Origin: Oscillospiraceae bacterium
GTDB taxonomy: Bacteria; Bacillota; Clostridia; Oscillospirales; Oscillospiraceae
Direction of reading: 5' to 3'
Assembly: GCA_017540565.1 (NCBI GenBank)
Contig: JAFYAU010000034.1
Coordinates: 1-40,334, forward strand
DNA: 40,334 nucleotides
Numbering within the stretch: position 1 is the first letter of the stretch; every line of letters starts with the position of its first letter. The translations under genes and the position numbers were made by a program. The notes under the pieces were generated by a model, which saw only the letters and a list, made by a program, of their open reading frames with translations, had not been told where the DNA came from and made no database searches. Positions 31,159 through 38,879 of this stretch are shown here, piece after piece.

Positions 31159-32613
31159 TCAGAACCAGTTCAGCGTCAGATATCCAATGACCGTGAAGAC
31201 CACGATGCCCATGACGATCTGGGGAGCGGCCTCCTTGAGGATCTCCTTGCTGTCGATCCAGCCGTCAGGCTCCTTGGCGTACAGCAGGGTGAGCAGCGGG
31301 GAGCAGGCGGGCAGCAGCATGCCGTAGGCGGCCGCCTTCATCATGATCGCCTGCAGGCCCAGATGGTTCACGCCGATGGTGTGGGCGATGGTCATGGTCA
31401 GCACGCAGAACACCAGAGAGGTGATGGCGCTGTCCAGCAGATTGGTGACGACCACGGCCAGGATGACCAGCAGCAGGACCGCCACGAACGGGCTGACGCT
31501 GCCGAGGATGGGGGAGAACAGGCTGACGAGCCAGTCGGACACGCCGTACTCGGGCGCGCTCATGGAGCCGCAGATGACCTGGATGGCGGCCAGCATGAGG
31601 ATCAGCTGCCAGGACAGGCCGCTCTTCTCGATCTCGGCGAAGGGCATGAACGGGGTGCCGTTCTTCTTATGGATGATCAGGGCGACGATGACCGTCAGGA
31701 AACCGAAGCCGATCAGGCCCCACTGACCTTCCAGCACGTTGCGGACGGCGCTGCCCTGGGGCAGGAACGCGGGGATAAACACCAGCAGGACGAAGCAGAG
31801 CATCAGGATGCCGGCGATCTTCTGGTCCGTGGTGAAGGGTACCTTCTCCTGGGGTGCCTTGTAGTCGCGCAGCTTTTCGACGTCGGGCCGGAATACGAAG
31901 CGGACCAGCAGGACGTTGCAGACAAGGAACACGGCCAGCATGACCAGAGATGCACCGGTGTAGGTCAGAGGCTTCCAGACAACGCTGGGATCCATGGCGG
32001 TGATCATGCCCACGGCGGGGATAACGCCCGTGGACAGGTGGGAACTCATCATGCCGACGGTGGCGGCAGAGCAGATGGCGATCAGCACGACTTTCGGGGT
32101 CTTGTCGCCCTTCTCATAGCCGCAGCTCTCGAAGATGCCGTAGGCAAGGTCCCAGATGACTAGAACGACGGCCATGCCGGGGAGCACAAGGCTCAGCACC
32201 GCGGCGACGACCATCAGCAGCGTGATGATGACCCAGGGCTTGCCGTTGGCAAACTTGGTGTTGACCATCTTCATGGCGATGGCCTTCGTAAAGCCGGTGC
32301 TCATCATGATGCCGCAGATCATCAGCAGCGGCAGCAGCATGACGACGATGTAGCTGCCAAGGCCCTGCATGAAGGAACCGGCGATGCCGTTTCCGCTGAT
32401 GAAGCCCATGGCAATAAAACCGATCAGCGTGGGGATCACCATATCCAGGGTGCACCAGCCCCACACGCAGGAAACAAGCAGCGCCAGATTCTGCAGGCCC
32501 TTGCGGGTCAGCGGACCGTCGGCTGCCAGCGGCAGATTGGAAATGACCAGATACAGAATGATCATGATCAGCAGACTGCCGTAAAACTTTGTGTTCTTAC
32601 CGAGTTTTCGCAT
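31159..32613 (-). CDS. Anion permease, SLC13/DASS-like
   Basis: 484 residues with about twelve membrane helices in two related halves. It opens with a positively charged end (MRKLGKNTKFYGS), and has the re-entrant-type segments CSAATVGMMSSHLSTGVIP (about 187-205) and VVTNLLDSAITSLVF (about 397-411), which match the SNT-like substrate/sodium motifs of the ion-transporter superfamily that includes dicarboxylate and sulfate carriers. A dicarboxylate or other organic anion is the likely substrate; the exact one cannot be read. Start: ATG 32613 with AGGAGG 6 bases before. First gene of a four-gene operon and divergent from the LysR-type regulator. Confidence 0.85.
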   Translation of the reverse strand: MRKLGKNTKFYGSLLIMIILYLVISNLPLAADGPLTRKGLQNLALLVSCVWGWCTLDMVIPTLIGFIAMGFISGNGIAGSFMQGLGSYIVVMLLPLLMICGIMMSTGFTKAIAMKMVNTKFANGKPWVIITLLMVVAAVLSLVLPGMAVVLVIWDLAYGIFESCGYEKGDKTPKVVLIAICSAATVGMMSSHLSTGVIPAVGMITAMDPSVVWKPLTYTGASLVMLAVFLVCNVLLVRFVFRPDVEKLRDYKAPQEKVPFTTDQKIAGILMLCFVLLVFIPAFLPQGSAVRNVLEGQWGLIGFGFLTVIVALIIHKKNGTPFMPFAEIEKSGLSWQLILMLAAIQVICGSMSAPEYGVSDWLVSLFSPILGSVSPFVAVLLLVILAVVVTNLLDSAITSLVFCVLTMTIAHTIGVNHLGLQAIMMKAAAYGMLLPACSPLLTLLYAKEPDGWIDSKEILKEAAPQIVMGIVVFTVIGYLTLNWF

Positions 32614-32689
32614 TTCGATCCTCCTAGTGATTATCTTTTCCTCTCTTCAGACCGCGCCTCTTCGCCTCTGGGCTGACAGGGGCAGTCTA

Positions 32690-32759
32690 CGGATAAATGT
32701 TACAATAGCGCGTCGTTCAAAGTCAATGCGGCGGGGCCGCCGCGCTTACCAATTATCCG
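32690..32759. promoter_or_regulatory. Candidate operators in the divergent permease/LysR region
   Basis: CGGATAA (32690-32696) and its inverse TTATCCG (32753-32759) bracket the region, and GCGGCGG/CCGCCGC around two bases (32728-32743) lies between them. A minus-strand -35 TTGACT is present (32725-32720), with a weak -10 (TGTAAC) 16 bases away. LysR-type proteins typically bind two sites of this spacing between divergent genes. Confidence 0.4.
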
Positions 32760-32781
32760 TTTCGCTTAAGCAAAGTACAAC

Positions 32782-32811
32782 TTGATACCCCTCTGTAAAA
32801 TATGGTAAAAT
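32782..32811 (+). promoter_or_regulatory. Promoter of the LysR-type regulator gene
   Basis: TTGATA (32782-32787), an 18-base spacer, TAAAAT (32806-32811) preceded by TGG. A perfect palindrome GCTTAAGC (32764-32771) lies just upstream. Confidence 0.6.
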
Positions 32812-32857
32812 GGAACCGGTCAGATTCAGGAAATCCGCCAGAGTAAGGAGGTATCCC

Positions 32858-33781
32858 GTGCTTTCTTTCGAGTATATCCGCTACTTCCTTGAGGCCTGCG
32901 ACTGCGGCAGCATCCAGGCCGCCTCAAAGAATCTGTTTCTCTCCGCCCAGGGTCTTGGCGCCGGGATCCAGCGTCTGGAAAACACCCTCGGCATCAAGCT
33001 TCTCAACCGCTCCAAAGCCGGCGTGACCCCGACGCAGTTCGGGAAGGAGTTCTATCTGTACGCCTCCCGTCTGGCCGAGGACATGGACCAGCTGGAACAG
33101 TTCTGCCAGGAATTCCGGAAGAGCCAGGCGACGGACACGCTGATCGGCGTGGTGGGAGACAACAAGTTCTCCAGTGCGGTAACGCTGTGCGCCGAACTGT
33201 ACAGCCACGATCATCCGGACAGGCCGACGAATGTGTCCGCGATCTCCTTTGAAAGTTCCGACGCTCTGCAGGAGGCCCTGCGGGCGGGCGAACTCGACGC
33301 CGCCTGGGTCTTTCACCGGGAGGAGAAATCCGGTTTCATCTACCGGAGGATCGACGAGTACAGTCCTCTGGTCCTGATCTGCAGCGGTGACTGCGCGCTG
33401 GCGGACCGGACATCCGTGTCCATCCAGGAACTGGGTTCCCTGCGCTTCATTCAGGCGGGAAGGGCGGATTCCATCACGGAGCTTGTGAGCCGCCTGTTCG
33501 AAGAGGCCGGCGTGCGTCAGGAGATCTTCATGTATTCCACGGAAAACAGCATGATTGGGAAACTGATCGACGGGGATATCGCCGCCATCCTGCTCCGGGA
33601 GTGCTACGCCCCGGCGGTGACCAAGCACTGCGGGAACTGCGCCGTCATCCCGCTGGAGCCCGAGATCCGGGTCGCCAGCTCACTGATATCCAAGGGCCCG
33701 CGTTCGCGGCATTCGGTCCAGAACCAGTTTTTCGACTATATGGCCGACTATCTGCACCGGCATCTGTTCACCTACCGCTGA
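32858..33781 (+). CDS. LysR-type transcriptional regulator
   Basis: 307 residues. The N-terminal winged helix-turn-helix (1 to about 60) reads SFEYIRYFLEACDCGSIQAA, then the recognition part SAQGLGAGIQRLENTLGIKL, then LLNRSKAGVTPTQFG. The effector domain (about 90-300) has two periplasmic-binding-protein-like lobes. It is weakly LysR-like in the second half, with several Cys. Divergent from the permease operon and upstream of three glycyl radical enzyme genes, it is the natural candidate to control both in response to the substrate. Start: GTG 32858 with AAGGAGG before it; an upstream ATG at 32810 overlaps the -10 box. A terminator follows. Confidence 0.87.
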   Translation: MLSFEYIRYFLEACDCGSIQAASKNLFLSAQGLGAGIQRLENTLGIKLLNRSKAGVTPTQFGKEFYLYASRLAEDMDQLEQFCQEFRKSQATDTLIGVVGDNKFSSAVTLCAELYSHDHPDRPTNVSAISFESSDALQEALRAGELDAAWVFHREEKSGFIYRRIDEYSPLVLICSGDCALADRTSVSIQELGSLRFIQAGRADSITELVSRLFEEAGVRQEIFMYSTENSMIGKLIDGDIAAILLRECYAPAVTKHCGNCAVIPLEPEIRVASSLISKGPRSRHSVQNQFFDYMADYLHRHLFTYR

Positions 33782-33797
33782 CCCTTTTGCGAATCCT

Positions 33798-33828
33798 CTG
33801 CCGTCCGGGCTTCCGGGCGGCAGTTTTT
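33798..33828 (+). terminator. Terminator after the LysR-type regulator gene
   Basis: CTGCCGTCCGG (33798-33808) pairs with CCGGGCGGCAG (33813-33823, one T-G pair), then TTTTT. Confidence 0.85.
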
Positions 33829-33838
33829 CGGTTACCAT

Positions 33839-33869
33839 CAACAAATAGTTTTCTTTCCCACAACAAATA
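33839..33869 (+). repeat. Direct repeats CAACAAATA at 22-base spacing upstream of the tandem enzyme genes
   Basis: Identical 9-base words at 33839-33847 and 33861-33869, two helical turns apart and just upstream of the probable promoter. A/T-rich against a G/C-rich background. Candidate activator sites. Confidence 0.5.
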
Positions 33870-33875
33870 CATTGT

Positions 33876-33903
33876 TTGTCCCCGGCGTGAATTCGTTTAG
33901 TAT
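33876..33903 (+). promoter_or_regulatory. Probable promoter of the glycyl radical enzyme 2-3-4 operon
   Basis: TTGTCC (33876-33881), a 16-base spacer, TAGTAT (33898-33903). Both boxes are imperfect, as expected for a promoter that needs an activator. Confidence 0.5.
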
Positions 33904-33935
33904 ATAAAAGGAAATCCGCGAAGGAGCATGTCATT

Positions 33936-36365
33936 ATGTATGAACTGAAACCGATCTCCGACCGCGTCGCGAAGATGCGCGAAAAATACAGGACCACCAA
34001 GCCCAGGATCTGCATCGAGCGCTACCGTCTCGTCACGGAATTCTATCAGGCCAACCCCCAGCTCAGCGGCCTGCTGAAAAGGGCGCTGGCTCTGAAGACC
34101 ATCTGCGAGAACATTCCTGTGAACATTTACGAGGACGAGGTGATCGTGGGCGAGCAGGGCTCCTCCTACCGGTCCAGCGCCCTGTATCCGGACACGCACT
34201 ACATCGCGTGGCTGAAGGACGAGGCGTATACCGTGGAGACAAGGGAGTTCGACTCCTACGAATTCCGCGAGGAGGACCGCCGGTATGTGCTGAGCACGAT
34301 CGACTACTGGATCGACGAGGGCGGCATCGGCCCCAAATGCGACCTGCTCATGCCGGAGTTCCTCAGGGAGCATGAGGGCAACGGCGTCTCCACTTTCAGC
34401 TTCAAGCCGGGCGTCCGTGCCCCCATCGGACATTTCACCGCCAATTTCAGGAAAGCCCTCCGTGTCGGCTTCGGCGCCATCAGGGACGAGGCGGACGCAA
34501 AGGTCCGCGAGCTGGAGGCGCAGGGCATCCCCGGAAGCACGATCGAAAACTACAATTTCTACCGCGCCGTATCCATCGTGTGCAGCGCGCTGATCACTCT
34601 CGCAAAGCGCTACGCCGCCGAGGCGCGCCGTCAGTATGAGGCGTGCGCCGACCCCGGCCGGAAGCGTGAGCTCGGCCGCATGACGGACACGCTGGAGCAT
34701 GTCATCGAGAAGCCGTGCCGGACATATCTGGACGCTCTGCAGTGCATTTTCCTGTACCAGACGGCCATCGCTCTCGACGGGCAGCTGCACGGCCTGAGCT
34801 ACGGGCGGCTGGATCAGTATCTCATCGAATACTACCGCAGAGACCTCGCGGAAGGCCGGATCACTCCCGCCTACGCCCAGGAACTGCTGGATCTTTTCTA
34901 TCTGAAAGTCGCAGAGATCAACAAGGCCGTCGCCATGTCCATGTGCGAGGCTGCCCCCGGCTATGACAGCGGTCAGCTCATGACCCTGGGAGGCGTGGAC
35001 AGCGAAGGCAACGACGCGACCAACGAGATCACCTACATGATGCTGCAGGCCGCCGGACGGCTGGTGCTGCACTCCCCTCCCCAGGCGCTCCGCATCCACA
35101 GGGGAACGCCGGACGCGCTGTGGGAGGCGGCCATCTGCACGACCCGCATCGCGGGAGGCGTTCCCTCCTTCGAGAGCGACGAGGCCATCATCCCCTCCCT
35201 CATGGCCAGAGGCCTTCCTCTGGAGCGAGCCAGAGACTACTGTCTGATCGGCTGCGTGGAGCCCTCCGGGTGCGGCGACGAATGGCCCGCCTGCGGCGGC
35301 AACGGCGGCGACGCCTATTTCAACCTCGCCAACGCCCTGAGCCTGGCCATCAATGACGGGTACAACATCATGCCCGCCCGGGACGGAAAGAAGCGCGACC
35401 AGAGACTGGGTCCCTCCACGGGCTTTCTCCGGGACATGAAGAGCCTGTACGAGGTGTTCGAGGCTTTCAAAACGCAGGTCGCCTTTTTCGTGAAGCTGCA
35501 CGTTGCTTGCACCAATGCGTTCGAATACGCGATACGCCGCATCTCCCCCCTGCCCCTGATCTCCGCCACCATCGAAGGCTGCATGGAGAGCGGCAGGGAC
35601 GTGACGGAGGGCGGAGCGAAATACAATTCCACGGGCATGGCAGGCATCGCTCTCGGCAACGCCGCGGATTCCCTCCAGATGATCGGTCATCTGGTGTTCG
35701 AAAAGAAGATCTGCACCGCCGCCGAACTGCACGACGCCCTGATCAACGACTGGCACGGCTACGAGAGCCTGCATGAGTACATCAACACCAAAGCGCCCCA
35801 TTACGGCAACGGGGACGCACACGCCGACCGTTTCGTCCGCCCCATCTGCGACTGGTTTGCCGACTGCGTAAACGCCTGTACCGGGCCGAGGGGCAACCGC
35901 TATGCCGCCGGGATGTACCCCGTGACCACCAACGTGATCTTCGGCCGGATCACGCCCGCCACCGCGGACGGACGCGTGAGCGGGCAGCCGCTGGCCGACG
36001 GCATTTCCCCGCGGCAGGGCATGGATACCGAAGGGCCAACAGCGCTTCTGAGATCCATCCTGCAGTTCGACAACCAGCACCGCTTCTCGAACGGCACGCT
36101 CCTTAACATGAAATTCGATCCGCACACCGTGCGGACGGAAGAGGATATCCGCAAGCTGGCCACCCTGATGAAGACTTATTTCGCCAACGGCGGCATGGAA
36201 CTCCAGATCAACATCGTCGATTCCGCGACCCTTCGCGCCGCGAGAGAGCACCCGGAGGAATACCGGGATCTGGTGGTCCGCGTCGCAGGCTTCAGCGCGT
36301 ATTTTGTGGAACTCAGCAAGGCGGGCCAGGCGGATCTCATCAGCCGCACGGAACTCGGCCTGTAG
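33936..36365 (+). CDS. Glycyl radical enzyme 2 (substrate unknown)
   Basis: 809 residues, full PFL-type barrel and C-terminal radical domain. Radical Gly is G785 in VVRVAGFSAYF; thiyl Cys is C440 in LIGCVEPSGCGDEWPACGG, with base E442. The N-terminus (MREKYRTTKPRICIERYRLV) is that of the glycerol dehydratase/hydroxyproline dehydratase-type branch, but the active-site loop has two more Cys (C446, C453) and lacks the GK(T) usually following GCVEP there. YGRLDQYLIEYY and GGAKYNSTGM are conserved. It is very similar to enzyme 3, 31 bases downstream. Start: ATG 33936 with AAGGAG 9 bases before. An activating enzyme must be supplied from elsewhere. Confidence 0.93.
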   Translation: MYELKPISDRVAKMREKYRTTKPRICIERYRLVTEFYQANPQLSGLLKRALALKTICENIPVNIYEDEVIVGEQGSSYRSSALYPDTHYIAWLKDEAYTVETREFDSYEFREEDRRYVLSTIDYWIDEGGIGPKCDLLMPEFLREHEGNGVSTFSFKPGVRAPIGHFTANFRKALRVGFGAIRDEADAKVRELEAQGIPGSTIENYNFYRAVSIVCSALITLAKRYAAEARRQYEACADPGRKRELGRMTDTLEHVIEKPCRTYLDALQCIFLYQTAIALDGQLHGLSYGRLDQYLIEYYRRDLAEGRITPAYAQELLDLFYLKVAEINKAVAMSMCEAAPGYDSGQLMTLGGVDSEGNDATNEITYMMLQAAGRLVLHSPPQALRIHRGTPDALWEAAICTTRIAGGVPSFESDEAIIPSLMARGLPLERARDYCLIGCVEPSGCGDEWPACGGNGGDAYFNLANALSLAINDGYNIMPARDGKKRDQRLGPSTGFLRDMKSLYEVFEAFKTQVAFFVKLHVACTNAFEYAIRRISPLPLISATIEGCMESGRDVTEGGAKYNSTGMAGIALGNAADSLQMIGHLVFEKKICTAAELHDALINDWHGYESLHEYINTKAPHYGNGDAHADRFVRPICDWFADCVNACTGPRGNRYAAGMYPVTTNVIFGRITPATADGRVSGQPLADGISPRQGMDTEGPTALLRSILQFDNQHRFSNGTLLNMKFDPHTVRTEEDIRKLATLMKTYFANGGMELQINIVDSATLRAAREHPEEYRDLVVRVAGFSAYFVELSKAGQADLISRTELGL

Positions 36366-36396
36366 GACATGACCCTGTCAACTGGAGGAAAAGACC

Positions 36397-38820
36397 ATGT
36401 ATGAACTGAAACCGGTGACCGACCGAGTAAAGAGAATGCGCGAAAAGTACCGCACCACAAAGCCGGAGATCTGTATCGCCCGATACCGGCTGGTGACGGA
36501 ATTCTATATGAACAACCCGCACCTGACGGGTATCCTCAAGCGGGCGAAGAACCTGCAGAACATCTGCGAGAACATCCCCGTGAACATCTACGAGGACGAG
36601 GTGATCGTGGGCGAGCAGGGCTTCAAGTACAGGTCCTGCGCCCTGTACCCGGAGACGGGCTTCGCCTGGATCAAGTCCGAGATCGACACCCTGCCCACCA
36701 GGTATGTGGATCCCTATGACATCTCCGAGGAGAACAGACAATATATCCTCGACACCTACGACTTCTGGCTGACCCACACCCACGGTGCCCAGGCGGACGC
36801 CTACGTGCCGGACTTCCTGTACACGCACGAAGGCAACGGCGTCACCACCTTCCGCTCCAGGGGCGGGCACGCCGCTCCGGTCGGACATTTCTGCGCCAAC
36901 CACAACAAGGCCATCCACAAGGGGTTCGGCGCCATCCGCTTCGAGGCGGACAGAAAGGTGAAGGAACTGGAGGCGCAGGGCATCCCCGGCACCACGATCG
37001 AAAACTACAACTTCTACCGCGCCGTTTCCATCGTCTGCTCCGCCGCCATCACCCTGACGAAACGCTACGCGGCGGAAGCCCGGCGTCAGCTGGAGGCGTG
37101 CACGGATCCCGTGCGCAGAGCGGAGCTCGCCATGATGGCGGACACGCTGGACCGCGTGATCGAAAAGCCCTGCGAGACCTTCTACGACGGTCTGCAGTGC
37201 CTGTTCATGTATCAGACGGTTCTGGCTCTGGACGGCAATCTGCACGGCCTGTCCTTCGGCCGCGTCGACCAGTACCTGATCGACCTGTACGAAGCGGACA
37301 TCGCGGCCGGCCGCATAACGCCGGAGTACGCCCAGGAACTGCTCGACCTCTTCTATCTCAAGGTCGCAGAAGTCAACAAGGTCGTCGGCCTGATCCCCAC
37401 GGAATCCGGGCCGGGCTACACCAGCGGCCAGCTGATGACCCTGGGAGGCACGGACAGGGACGGAAACGACGCCACCAACGCGGTGACCTACATGATGCTC
37501 CAGACCGCCGGACGGCTGGTCCTTCATGATCCCCCGCAGGCTCTGCGCGTCCATCCGGGCACCCCCGCGGAGCTCTGGGAGGCGGCAATCCAGACGACGA
37601 AGATCTCCGGCGGCGTGCCCACCTTTGAAAACGACGCCGTGATCGTTCCAGCGCTGATGAAGCGCGGCCTGTCCGCGGAGAGCGCCCGCAACTACTGCCT
37701 CATCGGCTGCGTGGAGCCCGCCGGATGCGGAGACGAATGGCCTGCCTGCGGAGGTCCCGGCGCCGAGAGCTACTTCAATCTGGCGAATGCCCTGTATCTC
37801 GCCATCAACGACGGCTTCAATCCGATGCCGAGCCGCGGAGGCCCTCCGCGGAAGGAGCGTGTCGGGCTCCCCACCGGATATCTGAAGGACATGCCGGACA
37901 TGGAGCATGTGTACGACGCCTTCCGCCGCCAGGTGGAATTCTTCGTCAATCTCCACTGCGCCTGCGCCAACTCCTATGAATACACCACCCGGGAGGCCAT
38001 GCCCCTGCCCGTGGTTTCCGCCACCATCGACGGCTGCATGGAGAAGGGTCTGGACGTCATGTACGGCGGGGCGAAGTACAACTCCACCGGCATCGCCGGC
38101 ATCGCGCTCGGAAACGCCGCGGACTCCCTGCAGATGATCGAGCATCTGGTGTTTGACAGGAAGATCTGCACTGCCGCGGAGCTTCAGGATGCCCTGGCGA
38201 AGAACTGGGAGGGGTATGAAGCGCTGCACGAATACGTGAAGACGAAGGCCCCCCACTACGGCAACAACGATCCGGAGGCGGACAAGTACGTCGCCCCCAT
38301 CACGGAGATGTTCGCAAAAGCGGTCACCTCCCATACGGGCCCGCGCGGAAACCGTTTCGCCCCCGGCATGTACCCGGTAACGACGAACATCCTCTTCGGC
38401 AAGCAGACACCGGCTACCCCCGACGGCCGTTTCAGGGGCGAGCCCCTTGCGGACGGGATCTCCCCCGTACAGGGACAGGACAGGCACGGCCCGACGGCGC
38501 TGCTCTCCTCGATCCTGCATTTCAGCAACCAGAGCGACTACTCCAACGGCACCCTGCTGAACATGAAGTTCGACCCCAACTCCGTGAAAACGGAGCAGGA
38601 TATAGGCAAGCTTGCCACCCTGATGAAGACCTATTTCGCCAACGGCGGCATGGAGATGCAGATCAACGTGGTGGACACCAGGACCATGCGCCGGGCCCAG
38701 GAGCATCCCGAGGAATACCGGGATCTGGTGGTCCGCATCGCAGGCTTCTCCGCCTACTTCGTGGAGCTCGCTCCCGAAGGCCAGCGCGATCTCATCAGCC
38801 GTACGGAACTGAATCTCTGA
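36397..38820 (+). CDS. Glycyl radical enzyme 3, tandem paralogue of enzyme 2
   Basis: 807 residues. Radical Gly is G783 in VVRIAGFSAYF; thiyl Cys is C438 in LIGCVEPAGCGDEWPACGG, with base E440. It is aligned to enzyme 2 from first to last residue without large gaps; both begin MYELKP and end SRTEL plus two or three residues. The clearest differences are near 80-165 (for example FKYRSCALYPETGFAWIK against SSYRSSALYPDTHYIAWL) and in the FFVNLHCACANSYEYTTRE stretch, which could line the pocket, so related but distinct substrates, or subunits of one enzyme, are possible. Start: ATG 36397 with GGAGG before it. Confidence 0.93.
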   Translation: MYELKPVTDRVKRMREKYRTTKPEICIARYRLVTEFYMNNPHLTGILKRAKNLQNICENIPVNIYEDEVIVGEQGFKYRSCALYPETGFAWIKSEIDTLPTRYVDPYDISEENRQYILDTYDFWLTHTHGAQADAYVPDFLYTHEGNGVTTFRSRGGHAAPVGHFCANHNKAIHKGFGAIRFEADRKVKELEAQGIPGTTIENYNFYRAVSIVCSAAITLTKRYAAEARRQLEACTDPVRRAELAMMADTLDRVIEKPCETFYDGLQCLFMYQTVLALDGNLHGLSFGRVDQYLIDLYEADIAAGRITPEYAQELLDLFYLKVAEVNKVVGLIPTESGPGYTSGQLMTLGGTDRDGNDATNAVTYMMLQTAGRLVLHDPPQALRVHPGTPAELWEAAIQTTKISGGVPTFENDAVIVPALMKRGLSAESARNYCLIGCVEPAGCGDEWPACGGPGAESYFNLANALYLAINDGFNPMPSRGGPPRKERVGLPTGYLKDMPDMEHVYDAFRRQVEFFVNLHCACANSYEYTTREAMPLPVVSATIDGCMEKGLDVMYGGAKYNSTGIAGIALGNAADSLQMIEHLVFDRKICTAAELQDALAKNWEGYEALHEYVKTKAPHYGNNDPEADKYVAPITEMFAKAVTSHTGPRGNRFAPGMYPVTTNILFGKQTPATPDGRFRGEPLADGISPVQGQDRHGPTALLSSILHFSNQSDYSNGTLLNMKFDPNSVKTEQDIGKLATLMKTYFANGGMEMQINVVDTRTMRRAQEHPEEYRDLVVRIAGFSAYFVELAPEGQRDLISRTELNL

Positions 38821-38879
38821 TCCCTCCCGGGATCCGTCATTATTAGAAATCACTATTTGCGACAAGGAGCGTGAACCCA

